Below, in pieces: positions 52,213-62,119 of a stretch of DNA of 64,000 nt (positions within the stretch are counted from its first letter, which is position 1; each line of letters starts with the position of its first letter). The DNA is from Micromonospora sediminicola (lineage in GTDB: Bacteria; Actinomycetota; Actinomycetes; Mycobacteriales; Micromonosporaceae). The translations under genes and the position numbers were made by a program. The stretch is taken from the NCBI RefSeq assembly GCF_900089585.1, contig NZ_FLRH01000003.1:1936501-2000500 (forward strand), written 5' to 3'. The notes under the pieces were generated by a model. That model was not told where the DNA came from. It did no database searches and saw nothing but the letters and a program-made list of their open reading frames with translations.

Positions 52213-52550
52213 AAGGGTTCGAGGCGACACTGCTTCTGACGGAGCGTTGCGGAGGGTGACCGTGCGCTCGGAACAGCGGCTTGTGTCGGGCGAACGATTC
52301 GCCGAGCCGCCGTGGCCAGGTGAGAGTCGAGCTGGCTGACAGCCGGCGTTGAAACCGGGGCGGCGCGGGACGGCCCTGCGACCGGGGCGGGGTGCCTAAT
52401 GGGACCGACGGACGCCGGCCCGCCGGACGCGCCTGAGGGCGGGGCGGAACCGGGATGCCGGACGACCCGCGCCGGAACCGATGGCCGGGACCGGGCCCGG
52501 GCCGGAACCGAGGGCCGGGACCGAGGGCGGACCGGACCAGACCGGGCAGG

Positions 52551-52614
52551 GCAGGACCGGGCCGAGGCAGGACCGGGCCGAGGCAGGACCGGGCCGAGGC
52601 AGGACCGGGCCGAG
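52551..52614 (+). repeat. Four tandem copies of a 16-bp unit
   Basis: Unit GCAGGACCGGGCCGAG starting at 52551, 52567, 52583 and 52599, followed by degenerate copies to about 52670. Confidence 0.85.
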
Positions 52615-52726
52615 GCAGGGCCGGGGCAGGGACCGGGCAGGGCCGGAGCAGGGACCGGGCAGGGCCGGGGCACGCCGGGACGGCCCGGCGTCGCATCTTG
52701 GGCGGGCCGGGGTTGGGCGGGCCGGG

Positions 52727-53098
52727 TCAGCCGGCCGTCGCCCGCCGCACCGTGTCGAGCCGGCCGTCCCGGTCGCTGTCCAGGTACGTGACGTCCGGGA
52801 CGCCGTCGCCGTCCAGGTCGACCTGCACCACGTCGGCCACGCCGTCGCCGTCGAGGTCGGTCACCACCTCGACGGATCCGTCCAGGTGCCGGGTCACGAT
52901 CGACCGGCCCTGCCCGGAGCGCGGCGGCGGGCCCGGCCGGGGCACCGGGTCCGGCTCGGGCTCCGGCGTCGGCGCCGGGACCGGCGCGGTCGCGTCGGGC
53001 GCCGCGCCGGTGAGGTCGGGGTCCACCCCGGTCGGATCGATCTCCTCCTCCGACGGGTACACGTCGCCGCGGAGGCTCGGGTCGCGGTAGCTGCTCAT
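52727..53098 (-). CDS. Small acidic protein with DxDGDG calcium-binding repeats
   Basis: 123 residues. An acidic N-terminus (SYRDPSLRGDVYPSEEEIDPTG) and a Pro-rich linker lead to three repeats: DLDGDGVADVVQV, DLDGDGVPDVTYL and DSDRDGRLDTV. These are EF-hand/thrombospondin-3-like Ca-binding loops. There is no signal peptide or membrane segment, unusual for such repeats. ATG at 53098. It is the first real gene after the repeat desert. Confidence 0.75.
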   Translation of the reverse strand: MSSYRDPSLRGDVYPSEEEIDPTGVDPDLTGAAPDATAPVPAPTPEPEPDPVPRPGPPPRSGQGRSIVTRHLDGSVEVVTDLDGDGVADVVQVDLDGDGVPDVTYLDSDRDGRLDTVRRATAG

Positions 53099-53165
53099 CC
53101 GCCCAGGATTCCCGCTCGGCCCCCGGAGCAACCCTGTCCGCGCCGGATGGCGCATGATGCAGCCC

Positions 53166-54392
53166 ATGACCGACACCAACTGGGCCGGGAACGTCCGCTG
53201 GTCGGCGCGGGACCGGCACCGGCCGACCTCGGTGGACGAGGTGCGCCGGCTGGTCGCCGGGGCGGACCGGGCCCGGGCCGTCGGCACCGGCCACTCGTTC
53301 AACCGGCTCGGCGACACCGCCGGCACGCAGATCACGCTCGCCGGCCTGCCGCCGAGCGTCGCGCTCGACCCCGACCGGCGCACCGTCACGGTCGCCGCCG
53401 GCGTGCGCTACGGCGACCTGGCCACCGCGCTCCACAACCAGGGGTACGCGCTGCGCAACCTCGCCTCGCTCCCGCACATCTCGGTGGCCGGCTCGGTCGC
53501 CACCGCCACCCACGGATCCGGCCCGGCGAACGGCAACCTGGCCACCGCCGTGGCGGCGCTGGAGCTGGTCACCGCCGACGGTGACCTGCTCACCGTCGAC
53601 CGTACCGAACCGAGGTTCGCCGGGCTGGTGGTCAACCTCGGTGCGCTGGGCGTGGTCACCCGGCTCACCCTCGACGTGGTGCCGACGTTCGCGGTGCGGC
53701 AGTTCGTGCGGCTCGGCCTGCCCCGCGCGGCGCTGGACGAGGCGCTCGACGCCGCGTACAGCGTCAGTGTCTTCACCGGGTGGCGGTCGGACCGCTTCGA
53801 CCAGGTGTGGATCAAGCAGGACGCCGATCAGGCGCCGCCGCCGGCCGACTGGCTGGACACGGTGGCCGCGGACACGCCCCGGCACCCGGTGCCCGGCATG
53901 TCGCCGGAGCACTGCACCGCCCAGCTCGGCGAGGCCGGGCCGTGGCACGAGCGCCTGCCGCACTTCCGGCTCGGCTTCACCCCGAGCAGCGGCGACGAGT
54001 TGCAGTCCGAGTGGCACGTGGCCCGCGCCGACGCGGCGGCGGCGCTCGCCGCGCTCGATCCGGTCGCCGAGCGGATCGCCGCGGTGCTCCAGGTCTGCGA
54101 GCTGCGGACGGTGGCCGCCGACGAGCTGTGGCTGAGCCCGAACTTCCGGCGGGACACGCTGGCGGTGCACTTCACCTGGGTCGGTGACCCGGTGGCGGTG
54201 GCGCTGGTGCTGGCCGAGGTGGAGCAGCGGCTCGCCCCGTTCGCGCCGCGCCCGCACTGGGGCAAGCTCTTCGAGCGCGATCCGGCGGCCGCGTACCCCC
54301 GGCACGGCGACTTCCGGGCCCTGCTGCGCGAGTTCGACCCGGACGGGAAGTTCCGCACCCCGGAGATGGACGTCTACTTCCCCCGCGACTGA
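53166..54392 (+). CDS. Alditol oxidase-like FAD enzyme
   Basis: 408 residues, strongly resembling the Streptomyces alditol oxidase AldO as I remember it. It has TNWAGNVRWSARDRHRPTS, VGTGHSFNRLGD with His43 as the expected covalent FAD link, SLPHISVAGSVATATHGSG, MSPEHCTAQLGEAGPWHERLPHFR, SSGDELQSEW and RPHWGKLFERD. AldO oxidises xylitol and sorbitol with oxygen to aldoses and peroxide. An earlier ATG at 53154 adds four residues. Confidence 0.88.
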   Translation: MTDTNWAGNVRWSARDRHRPTSVDEVRRLVAGADRARAVGTGHSFNRLGDTAGTQITLAGLPPSVALDPDRRTVTVAAGVRYGDLATALHNQGYALRNLASLPHISVAGSVATATHGSGPANGNLATAVAALELVTADGDLLTVDRTEPRFAGLVVNLGALGVVTRLTLDVVPTFAVRQFVRLGLPRAALDEALDAAYSVSVFTGWRSDRFDQVWIKQDADQAPPPADWLDTVAADTPRHPVPGMSPEHCTAQLGEAGPWHERLPHFRLGFTPSSGDELQSEWHVARADAAAALAALDPVAERIAAVLQVCELRTVAADELWLSPNFRRDTLAVHFTWVGDPVAVALVLAEVEQRLAPFAPRPHWGKLFERDPAAAYPRHGDFRALLREFDPDGKFRTPEMDVYFPRD

Positions 54393-54395
54393 GTC

Positions 54396-55535
54396 TCAGC
54401 GCCCGGCGGGCATCTGCTGGCGCAGGCTGCCGCGCTGCACGGCGCGGCTGATGTCGCTGGGCGAGACGATCCCGACCAGCCGGTCGTCGACCACCACCAG
54501 CGCCCGGCCGTCGGTGCACTCGTTGAGCCGGGGGAGCAGGTCGTTGAGCTGCTCGTCGGGGCGGGCGAGCACCAGCTCGTCGGCCCGGCAGGACACCTCG
54601 GCCAGCGTGGTGGAGGCGCGGCGGTCCGCCGCGATGCCGCGTACCCGGTCGAGCGTGACCAGGCCGACGGGCCGGCCGTCGGCGGCCAGTGGCAACGTCG
54701 AGTGCCGGTACGCGAAGAGGTAGTGGTCGACGAAGTCGGCCACGGTCAGGTCGCCGGACGCGGTCTGCGGCTGCGGCGTCATCACGTCGCCGACCCGGAT
54801 GCCGCGCAGCGCGTCGCCCATCCGGGCGGCGCGCTCCTCCTGGCCGGCGGCGCCGATCAGGAACCAACCGATCAGCGCCAGCCAGAGCCCGCCGAATCCG
54901 GCGCCCACCAGGAACCGCCAGAGCCCGAGGCCGATCAGCAGGATGCCCAGCACCCAGCCGGCGCGCGCGGCCACCACCGACGCCCGGGTCCGGTCGCCGG
55001 TGGCCTTCCACACCGCCGCGCGCAGCAGCCGCCCGCCGTCGAGCGGCGCGGCCGGCAGCACGTTGAAGACCGCCAGCAGCACGTTGATGCCGGCCAGCCA
55101 GGACAGCGCACCGAGCAGCAGCCCGCCCCCGCCGGCCGCCGCGACCGCCACCGCGATCGTGCCGAACACCACGCCGATGATCAGGCTGACCAGGGGTCCG
55201 ACGCCGGCGATCCGCAGCTCGGCGCCCGGGTCCTTCGCCTCGCCCTTCAACTCGGCGACGCCGCCGAAGAGCCAGAGCGTGATCCCCTCGACCTCGATGC
55301 CGTTGCGCTTGGCCACCACCGCGTGCGACACCTCGTGGGCGAGCAGGCCGACGAAGAAGACCACCGCGGCGGCCAGGCCGGCGGCGACGTAGGCGAGCGT
55401 CGAATTTCCCGGGTACGAGCGCGGGAACAGACTCGCCGACAGCGACCAGGCGATCAGCACGAAGATGACCAGGACGCTCCAGTTGACGCCGACGGGTACG
55501 CCCGCGATCCGGCCGAGCCGGAAACTCGCCCTCAT
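54396..55535 (-). CDS. Site-2 protease family zinc metalloprotease with CBS domains
   Basis: 379 residues. Membrane segments carry the HEVSH motif (67-71) and FNVLPAAPLDGGR (157-169, Asp166 ligand), the M50 active site. A tandem CBS pair (about 245-375) follows and probably senses a nucleotide. It belongs to the SpoIVFB-type CBS subgroup. Convergent with the alditol-oxidase-like gene, 3 nt apart. Confidence 0.92.
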   Translation of the reverse strand: MRASFRLGRIAGVPVGVNWSVLVIFVLIAWSLSASLFPRSYPGNSTLAYVAAGLAAAVVFFVGLLAHEVSHAVVAKRNGIEVEGITLWLFGGVAELKGEAKDPGAELRIAGVGPLVSLIIGVVFGTIAVAVAAAGGGGLLLGALSWLAGINVLLAVFNVLPAAPLDGGRLLRAAVWKATGDRTRASVVAARAGWVLGILLIGLGLWRFLVGAGFGGLWLALIGWFLIGAAGQEERAARMGDALRGIRVGDVMTPQPQTASGDLTVADFVDHYLFAYRHSTLPLAADGRPVGLVTLDRVRGIAADRRASTTLAEVSCRADELVLARPDEQLNDLLPRLNECTDGRALVVVDDRLVGIVSPSDISRAVQRGSLRQQMPAGR

Positions 55536-55605
55536 GTCCCTGTCATACCCGGCGCGGGCACCCCCACACCAGGGCCGAACGCCACCGCGCGCCGTGGCCC
55601 ACCGA

Positions 55606-55980
55606 TCAGTCGGCGGTTCCGGCCGGCGCCACCCAGGTCGTCGGCTGACCGGTGATCGCCGTGATCAGGTCGAAGTCGCCGTCGTAGTGCAGCACCGTCG
55701 CACCATGTCGTTCGGCGGTGGCAGCGATCAGCAGATCGGCCATCGAGAGCGCCCGGTGGCTGCCCTTGTGCAGCGCCTTCACCTGCACGTCGATCGCTCG
55801 ATCCCAGATGTCGTCAGGCATCGGAAGCCAGTCGAATCCGCGCAGCAACCATCGGATCCGTTGCGCCTCCTTGGCCGAGCGGGCACTGTGCAAGACCTCG
55901 ATCTCGATCGCGCCGCGGACAGCCAGCAGACCCCGATCGGACAACTCGTCGAGCTCGTCGCGGGTCAGCGTCGGGGCGCC
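55606..55980 (-). pseudogene. VapC-like PIN toxin gene lacking its N-terminus
   Basis: The frame LDELSDRGLLAVRGAIEIEVLHSARSAKEAQRIRWLLRGFDWLPMPDDIWDRA...MADLLIAATAERHGATVLHYDGDFDLI is a PIN-domain RNase of the VapC family with its C-terminal acidic residues intact. The first strand with the catalytic Asp (usually LVDTSAL-like) is missing, because an in-frame stop and the end of the hydrolase gene lie where it should be. No antitoxin gene is adjacent. A short TTG-initiated product from 55944 would lack the active site. Confidence 0.7.
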
Positions 55981-56813
55981 TCACTGACCACGGTCGGGGA
56001 GAACTCGTTCGCCGCCTCCACCGCCCACTCCAGCGCGAAGTCTGCCTCCTCCTCCCAGCCCGGTTCGCCGCCGACGAAGTGTGACCGGCCGGGGAACTCC
56101 CGGTAGCTGGTGATCCCGGTGGAGCTGCGGTAGAGGTTGGCCAGGCTGACGGCCAGCGACGCCGGGATGACGTGGTCCTCGCCGCCGGCGGTGATCAGCA
56201 GCGGGGCGCGGTCGGCGCGCGTGCGGTCGATCTCGGTGGCCGAGTGCGGGTCCAGGTTGGCGAACGAGCCCTCGAACAGCACGTGCCCGGCGCCGGGGAC
56301 GGCGTACCGCTCCCAGGCGGCGTCGGACTGGTCCTGGCTGATCGTGTTGCCGAAGGCGTACCGGAAGTCCTCGGCGGTGAAGGGCACCGCGCGGTGCCGG
56401 TTGGCCGGGTTGCGCAGGATGGAGAAGCCGGAGCGCAGCGTGCTCGGCGGGAGCTTGAGCACGCCCTTGACCGGCGCGGGGTGCACGCCGACGACGGCCG
56501 CGCCGAGGCGGCGGTCGAGCAGCAGCTGGGCGATCAGGCCGCCGAACGAGTGCCCCATCACGATCGGCGGGCGGGGCAGCTCGCGGATGATCGCCGCGTA
56601 GTGCTCGACGATCGTGGCGATGCGCTGCCCGGCGATCGGGGTGGGGTCGGCGCGCAGCTCGGCCGGCTCCCCGTCCATGCCGGGCCAGGCCGGGGTGAGC
56701 ACCCGAAAGCCGCGCGCCGCGTAGCGCGCGGCCCAGTGCTCCCAGCTGCGTGAGGTCATCCAGAGCCCGTGGATGAGCACGATCGTGTCGACCCGTCCCG
56801 TCGGTACACCCAT
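55965..56813 (-). CDS. Alpha/beta hydrolase
   Basis: 282 residues. Oxyanion motif IHGLWMTSRSW, nucleophile elbow GHSFGG (Ser89), DHVIP acid region and GRSHFVGGEPGWEE with the catalytic His. Substrate unknown. Its 3' end overlaps the truncated VapC frame. It lies 8 nt downstream of the TetR gene on the same strand and may be co-transcribed. Confidence 0.9.
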   Translation of the reverse strand: MGVPTGRVDTIVLIHGLWMTSRSWEHWAARYAARGFRVLTPAWPGMDGEPAELRADPTPIAGQRIATIVEHYAAIIRELPRPPIVMGHSFGGLIAQLLLDRRLGAAVVGVHPAPVKGVLKLPPSTLRSGFSILRNPANRHRAVPFTAEDFRYAFGNTISQDQSDAAWERYAVPGAGHVLFEGSFANLDPHSATEIDRTRADRAPLLITAGGEDHVIPASLAVSLANLYRSSTGITSYREFPGRSHFVGGEPGWEEEADFALEWAVEAANEFSPTVVSEAPRR

Positions 56814-56821
56814 ACCGCGGG

Positions 56822-57595
56822 TTACCCGGCCCGGTGGCCCTCACTCCCGGCCGGCGCCGTCGCGGCCAGCCCGTCGATCAGCAGGTCCAGGCCGAAGCCG
56901 AAGCGCTCGTCCCCACCGCCGGCCATCAGCTCGTCCAGGTGGCCCAGGATGCGCGGGTACGTCGGCGCGGGCAGGCCCTGGTAGTACGCCCGGAGCTGTC
57001 GGTGCATGTTCGCCCACCACGTGGGCGGGTCCTGCCCGGCGGCGCGGGCCTTCTCCGCGTACAGCGCGCCCTCGTAGGCGTCGCCGGCGATGTAGAGGAA
57101 GAGCCGGTCCAGGAACCAGGCCGCCCGCTGGGGCGGCACGCCGCCGGCCAGCAGGATCTCCAGCATCCCCTCGGTGACGCGCAGTGCGTTCGGGCCGGTG
57201 GGGATGGTGGCGAGCGAGGCCAGGGCCAGGTTGGTGTGGGTGGCGTACACCCGGTACGCCTGCCACGCGACCTCGCGGATCTGCTCGGCCCACCGCGCCG
57301 GGTCCGGCGCCGGGACCACGATGTCGGCGCTGGCCCGGTCGACCAGCAGTTCGAGCAGCTCCTCCTTGCCGGAGACGTGGGCGTAGAGCGACGCCGGCCC
57401 GGTGCCCAGCTCCTGGGCGACCCGCCGCATGCTCAGCGCGCCCAGCCCCTCGCGGTTGATCAGGGCGAGCGCGGTGTCCACCACCGCCTGCTGGCTGAGC
57501 GGCCGGCGGGGAGCCGGGCGGGTGCGGGCGCGGGTACGCCACGGCGGGGCGGGCTGGTCGCTCACGGACACCTCCGGCGGTCGGGACTCGAACAT
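56822..57595 (-). CDS. TetR family regulator of the divergent MFS gene
   Basis: 257 residues. SQQAVVDTALALINREGLGALSMRRVAQELGTGPASLYAHVSGKEELLELLVDRA is the DNA-binding domain. The C-terminal domain resembles the TetR_C group regulating drug efflux. ATG at 57595, with a possible internal GTG about 11 codons on. The palindromes at 57607-57653 between it and the MFS gene are its probable sites. Confidence 0.9.
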   Translation of the reverse strand: MFESRPPEVSVSDQPAPPWRTRARTRPAPRRPLSQQAVVDTALALINREGLGALSMRRVAQELGTGPASLYAHVSGKEELLELLVDRASADIVVPAPDPARWAEQIREVAWQAYRVYATHTNLALASLATIPTGPNALRVTEGMLEILLAGGVPPQRAAWFLDRLFLYIAGDAYEGALYAEKARAAGQDPPTWWANMHRQLRAYYQGLPAPTYPRILGHLDELMAGGGDERFGFGLDLLIDGLAATAPAGSEGHRAG

Positions 57596-57606
57596 CGTAC
57601 TTGCCC

Positions 57607-57653
57607 CGAACGCCGTTCGTTGCTAGAACGGTGTTCGACAACGAACACCGTTC
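57607..57653. promoter_or_regulatory. TetR operators between the regulator and MFS genes
   Basis: CGAACGCCGTTCG (57607-57619) is a palindrome around one base. GAACGGTGTTCG (57626-57637), ACAA, CGAACACCGTTC (57642-57653) is a perfect 12-bp inverted repeat. Shared GAACG/CGTTC half-sites suggest several dimers. Confidence 0.85.
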
Positions 57654-57670
57654 GACCGATCGGGGGAGCC

Positions 57671-59116
57671 ATGACCACCGAAACCGCGACGCCGGAGCGG
57701 GCGGGCGCGCCCGCCACCGGCCACCGCTGGCGCTGGATCGCGCTCGCGGTGATCCTCAGCGCCGAGGTGATGGACCTGCTCGACGTGCTGGTCACCAACC
57801 TCGCCGGCCCGGCGATCCGGGCCGACCTCGGCGGCTCGCCCGCCGTCATCCAGTGGCTCGGCGCCGGCTACACCCTGGCCATGGCCGTCGGCCTGGTCAC
57901 CGGCGGCCGGCTCGGCGACCTCTACGGCCGGCGCCGGATGTTCCTGGTCGGGGTGCTCGGCTTCACCGCCGCCTCGGCCCTGTGCGCGCTGGCCGCCGGC
58001 CCCGGCACGCTGATCACCGCCCGAGTGGTGCAGGGCCTCTTCGGCGCCCTGCTCCTCCCGCAGGGGCTCGGCCTGATCAAGGAGATGTTCTCGGCGGACG
58101 AGCTGGCCGCCGCCTTCGGCGCCTTCGGCCCGGTGATGGGGCTCTCCGCGGTCGGCGGTCCGATCCTGGCCGGGTGGTTGGTCGACGCCGACCTGGCCGG
58201 CACCGGCTGGCGGGCCATCTTCCTGATCAACGTGCCGCTCGGCCTGCTCGCCGCGCTCGGCGCGCTCTGTTTCCTGCCCGAGTCCCGGGCCACCCGGGCC
58301 ACCCGCCTCGACCTGCCCGGCGTCCTGCTCGTCTCGCTCGGCGCGGTGCTGCTGGTCCATCCACTGGTGCAGGGACGGGAGCTGGGCTGGCCCTGGTGGA
58401 CGCTGGCCATGCCGGTCGGCGCGGTCCTGGTCCTCGCGCTCTTCGCCCGCTACGAGCTGGCCCGACAGCGCGCCGGCCGCGACCCGCTGGTCGTGCCGAC
58501 GCTGTTCCGCCGCCGCGCGTTCACCGGTGGGCTGGTCGCGGGCCTGGCGTTCTTCACCGCGCTGACCGGCTTCTCGCTGGTGTTCAGCCTCTATCTCCAG
58601 CTCGGCCTGGGCTGGTCACCGCTGCGCACCGGCCTGGCCTCGGTCCCGCAGGCGCTCGGCATGGTGCTCGCGTTCGTGCTGGCCGGCGCCGGCCTGGCGA
58701 GGCGGCTCGGCCGGCGACTGATCCACCTCGGCCTGGGGGTGGTGGTGGCCGGCGTCGCCGGGATGCTGCTCACCCTGCGTCTGGTCGGCGACGACGTCAC
58801 CCCGTGGCGGCTGACGCCCGCGCTGCTCGCGGTCGGCTTCGGGATGGGGCTGGTGATGGCGCCCTTCTTCGACATCGTGCTCTCCGGGGTGGGCGAGGAG
58901 GAAACCGGTTCGGCCTCCGGCACGCTCACCGCCGTCCAGCAGCTCGGCGGCGCACTCGGTGTGGCCCTGCTCGGCACCGTCTTCTTCGACGCCGCGACGG
59001 CGGGGGTCGGCCACGCCGTGCGGGTCACCCTCGTCGCGGAGCTGGGCCTGCTGCTGGTCACGATCGCCGGCGCGTTCCTGCTGCCCCGCCGCGCCCGCGA
59101 GGGCGTCGCCCACTGA
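57671..59116 (+). CDS. MFS multidrug efflux transporter, DHA2 type
   Basis: 481 residues with about 14 membrane segments. Motif A GGRLGDLYGRRRMF and motif C-like GPVMGLSAVGGPILAGWLVD are present. It is a proton-driven exporter of drugs or self-made metabolites, probably induced when the ligand releases the TetR protein. ATG after GGGGGAG. Confidence 0.93.
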   Translation: MTTETATPERAGAPATGHRWRWIALAVILSAEVMDLLDVLVTNLAGPAIRADLGGSPAVIQWLGAGYTLAMAVGLVTGGRLGDLYGRRRMFLVGVLGFTAASALCALAAGPGTLITARVVQGLFGALLLPQGLGLIKEMFSADELAAAFGAFGPVMGLSAVGGPILAGWLVDADLAGTGWRAIFLINVPLGLLAALGALCFLPESRATRATRLDLPGVLLVSLGAVLLVHPLVQGRELGWPWWTLAMPVGAVLVLALFARYELARQRAGRDPLVVPTLFRRRAFTGGLVAGLAFFTALTGFSLVFSLYLQLGLGWSPLRTGLASVPQALGMVLAFVLAGAGLARRLGRRLIHLGLGVVVAGVAGMLLTLRLVGDDVTPWRLTPALLAVGFGMGLVMAPFFDIVLSGVGEEETGSASGTLTAVQQLGGALGVALLGTVFFDAATAGVGHAVRVTLVAELGLLLVTIAGAFLLPRRAREGVAH

Positions 59117-59229
59117 CCCGGCGCGCCCGGGTGGCGGCCCCGCCGCCCGGGCCGCCCTGACAAATGTCACGGGCGGAAGGTGACGGCTGCTCCCGGGTCC
59201 GGTGCGTCGCGGGCCGGAGCATCGTGGAC

Positions 59230-60120
<891 letters not shown>

Positions 60121-60145
60121 CACCGACCCTCCCGGGAGCATCGCC

Positions 60146-60952
60146 ATGACCGCCACCTCCTCGCCCACCACCACCACCCAGCCCCGCCGGGCCGACCGCC
60201 GGCCCCCCGCGCTCGGCGGCTTCTGCGCCCCGGTGCTCGCCATCGAGATCCGCCGGGTGCTGCGCAACCGCCGCACGCTGATGTTCATCCTGGTCATGCC
60301 GGCGGTCTTCTTCCTCCTGTTCGGACTGCCCTCGCGCGGCGAGAAGCTGGACAACGGCCTGCCGGTCACCGGCTGGATCATGATCAGCCTGGCCGTGTAC
60401 GCGGCCATGGTCGCCACCACCAGCGCCGGCGCCGCCGTGGCCACCGAGCGCGCGCTGGGCTGGAGCCGGCAGCTGCGGTTGACCCCGTTGCGTCCCGCCG
60501 CGTACGTGGCGACCAAGGTGGCCACCGCGATGGTGCTCGGGCTGCTCGGCGTGCTGGTGGAGTTCGCCGTCGGTGCCGCCTCCGGGGTCCGGCTGCCGGC
60601 GCACGTCTGGCTGGAGTCCGGCGTGACCGCCTGGATCGGCTCGCTGGTCTTCGCCGCGTTCGGACTCTTCGTCGGCTACCTCGCCCCGGCCGAGAACGTC
60701 ATGCAGTTCATGGGCCCGGCCCTGGCCATCCTGGCCATGCTGGGCGGCCTGTTCGTTCCCCTCGATCTGCTGCCCGACGTGATGCGGCAGATCGCCACGT
60801 TCACCCCGGTGTACGGGGTCGGTCAGCTCGCCCGCGCGCCGCTGACCGGCACCGGGGTGGACTGGGCGACGGTCGCCAACGTGGCCGCCTGGACCGCGTT
60901 CTTCGGCCTCGGCGCGGCACGGCTGTTCCGCCGGGACACCACCCGGGTCTGA
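60146..60952 (+). CDS. ABC-2 exporter permease
   Basis: 268 residues. N-terminal VLAIEIRRVLRNRRTLMFILVMPAVFFLLFGLP, six membrane segments, and the C-terminal ABC-2 block MQFMGPALAILAMLGGLFVPLDLLP. Partner of the ATPase 25 nt upstream. Confidence 0.92.
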   Translation: MTATSSPTTTTQPRRADRRPPALGGFCAPVLAIEIRRVLRNRRTLMFILVMPAVFFLLFGLPSRGEKLDNGLPVTGWIMISLAVYAAMVATTSAGAAVATERALGWSRQLRLTPLRPAAYVATKVATAMVLGLLGVLVEFAVGAASGVRLPAHVWLESGVTAWIGSLVFAAFGLFVGYLAPAENVMQFMGPALAILAMLGGLFVPLDLLPDVMRQIATFTPVYGVGQLARAPLTGTGVDWATVANVAAWTAFFGLGAARLFRRDTTRV

Positions 60953-60973
60953 GCGGGGTCTAGCGTGGTCGGC

Positions 60974-62119
60974 GTGACGTCGCCGCCCGACCGGGTCCGG
61001 CCGGTGAACCGCCACTGGCGGTTCACCGGCTGGCTGCTCGCGGCGGTCTGGCTCTTCTTCCTCAACATCCCGTTCGTCACCGCCCTGCACCAGCCGGAGC
61101 TGTGGCGGCGGGTGCTCGGGCTCGCCTCGGTCATCGCCTTCGGCGTCGCGTACGTGCTGATCTTCGAGTGGGCTCGGGCCCGCCGGCAACGGCACCTCCC
61201 GATCCCGGTCGGTCGGGCCCGGGCGCTGCTCGCGTTGCTGCTCGCGATCGGCCTGGTCGGCATTCCGGGCACCGGCGGCGACTGGCTGACCACGCTGGTC
61301 TTCGTGGCCGCCGCCGCGGTGTTCCTGCTGCCGCCGGTGGAGTCGCTGGTCGTGGTGGCGCTGGCCGCCGCGACCCCGCCGGTGACCTCGCGCCTCGTGC
61401 CCGGCTGGGAGGCGGAGAGCACCGTCGTCTTCGCGGTGCTGCTCGCCTCGTTCGCCATGTTCGGGGTGAGTCGGCTGGCCCAGCGCAACGCCGAACTCCA
61501 GGCCGCGCAGCAGGAGATCCGCCGGCTCGCGGTGGCCGAGGAACGCGCGCGGACGGCCCGCGACCTGCACGACATCCTCGGGCACTCGCTGACCGTGGTG
61601 GCGGTCAAGGCCGAACTGGCCGGCCGGCTGCTGGAGCTGGACCCGGCCCGGGCGGCGACCGAGATCGCCGACGTGGAACGGCTGGCCCGGGAGGCGCTGG
61701 CCGACGTGCGGGGCACCGTCGGGGCGTACCGCGGGGTGGACCTGGCGTCCGAACTGGCCGGAGCCCGGTCGGCGCTGGCCGCCGCGGGCATCGTCGCGGA
61801 GCTGCCGGAGACGGTGCCGGAGCTGCCGACGGACCGGGACGAGCTGTTCGGCTGGACGGTCCGCGAGGGGGTGACGAACGCGGTGCGGCACAGCGGCGCG
61901 CGGCGCTGTGTGATCCGGGTGGACCCGGCGGCGGTGGAGGTCCGCGACGACGGTCGGGGACCGGCCGGCGAGTCGGCGGGCGCCGGGCACGGGCTGGTCG
62001 GGCTGCGGGAGCGGGCGGCCCGGTTGGACGCGACCGTGACGGTGGCCCGAGCGCCCGGCGGGCGCGGTTTCCTGCTCCGGGTCACGGTGCCGGACACGAA
62101 CGGGAGGGACCGCGGGTGA
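60974..62119 (+). CDS. Sensor histidine kinase, DesK/LiaS type
   Basis: 381 residues. Four or five membrane segments form the sensor. The dimerisation box ARDLHDILGHSLTVVAVKAELA gives phospho-acceptor His199, and the ATPase domain has NAVRHSGARRC and GHGLVGLRERAARL. TAGCGT at 60961-60966 lies 7 nt before the GTG at 60974, suggesting a leaderless start of its own. GTG at 60965 is an alternative. The stop overlaps the regulator start. Confidence 0.9.
   Translation: MTSPPDRVRPVNRHWRFTGWLLAAVWLFFLNIPFVTALHQPELWRRVLGLASVIAFGVAYVLIFEWARARRQRHLPIPVGRARALLALLLAIGLVGIPGTGGDWLTTLVFVAAAAVFLLPPVESLVVVALAAATPPVTSRLVPGWEAESTVVFAVLLASFAMFGVSRLAQRNAELQAAQQEIRRLAVAEERARTARDLHDILGHSLTVVAVKAELAGRLLELDPARAATEIADVERLAREALADVRGTVGAYRGVDLASELAGARSALAAAGIVAELPETVPELPTDRDELFGWTVREGVTNAVRHSGARRCVIRVDPAAVEVRDDGRGPAGESAGAGHGLVGLRERAARLDATVTVARAPGGRGFLLRVTVPDTNGRDRG

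Larger units (their letters stand above)
51913..52726. other. 814-nt non-coding, repeat-rich region
   Basis: The region holds CGGCCTGGCCTGGCT-type tandem repeats (about 51928-51990), GGTCCGGTCCC runs (about 52010-52095), a perfect double palindrome (52177-52212) and a 16-bp tandem repeat (52551-52614). The long open frames here encode only Arg/Pro/Gly repeats and are artefacts. I find no gene. The AT-rich palindrome is the only conventional regulatory signal. Confidence 0.75.

Noticed and set aside
51837..54305. 822-codon reverse-strand open frame
   Set aside because: It is made of Arg/Pro/Gly repeats from low-complexity DNA and lies antisense to the alditol-oxidase-like gene. High GC opens long false frames.
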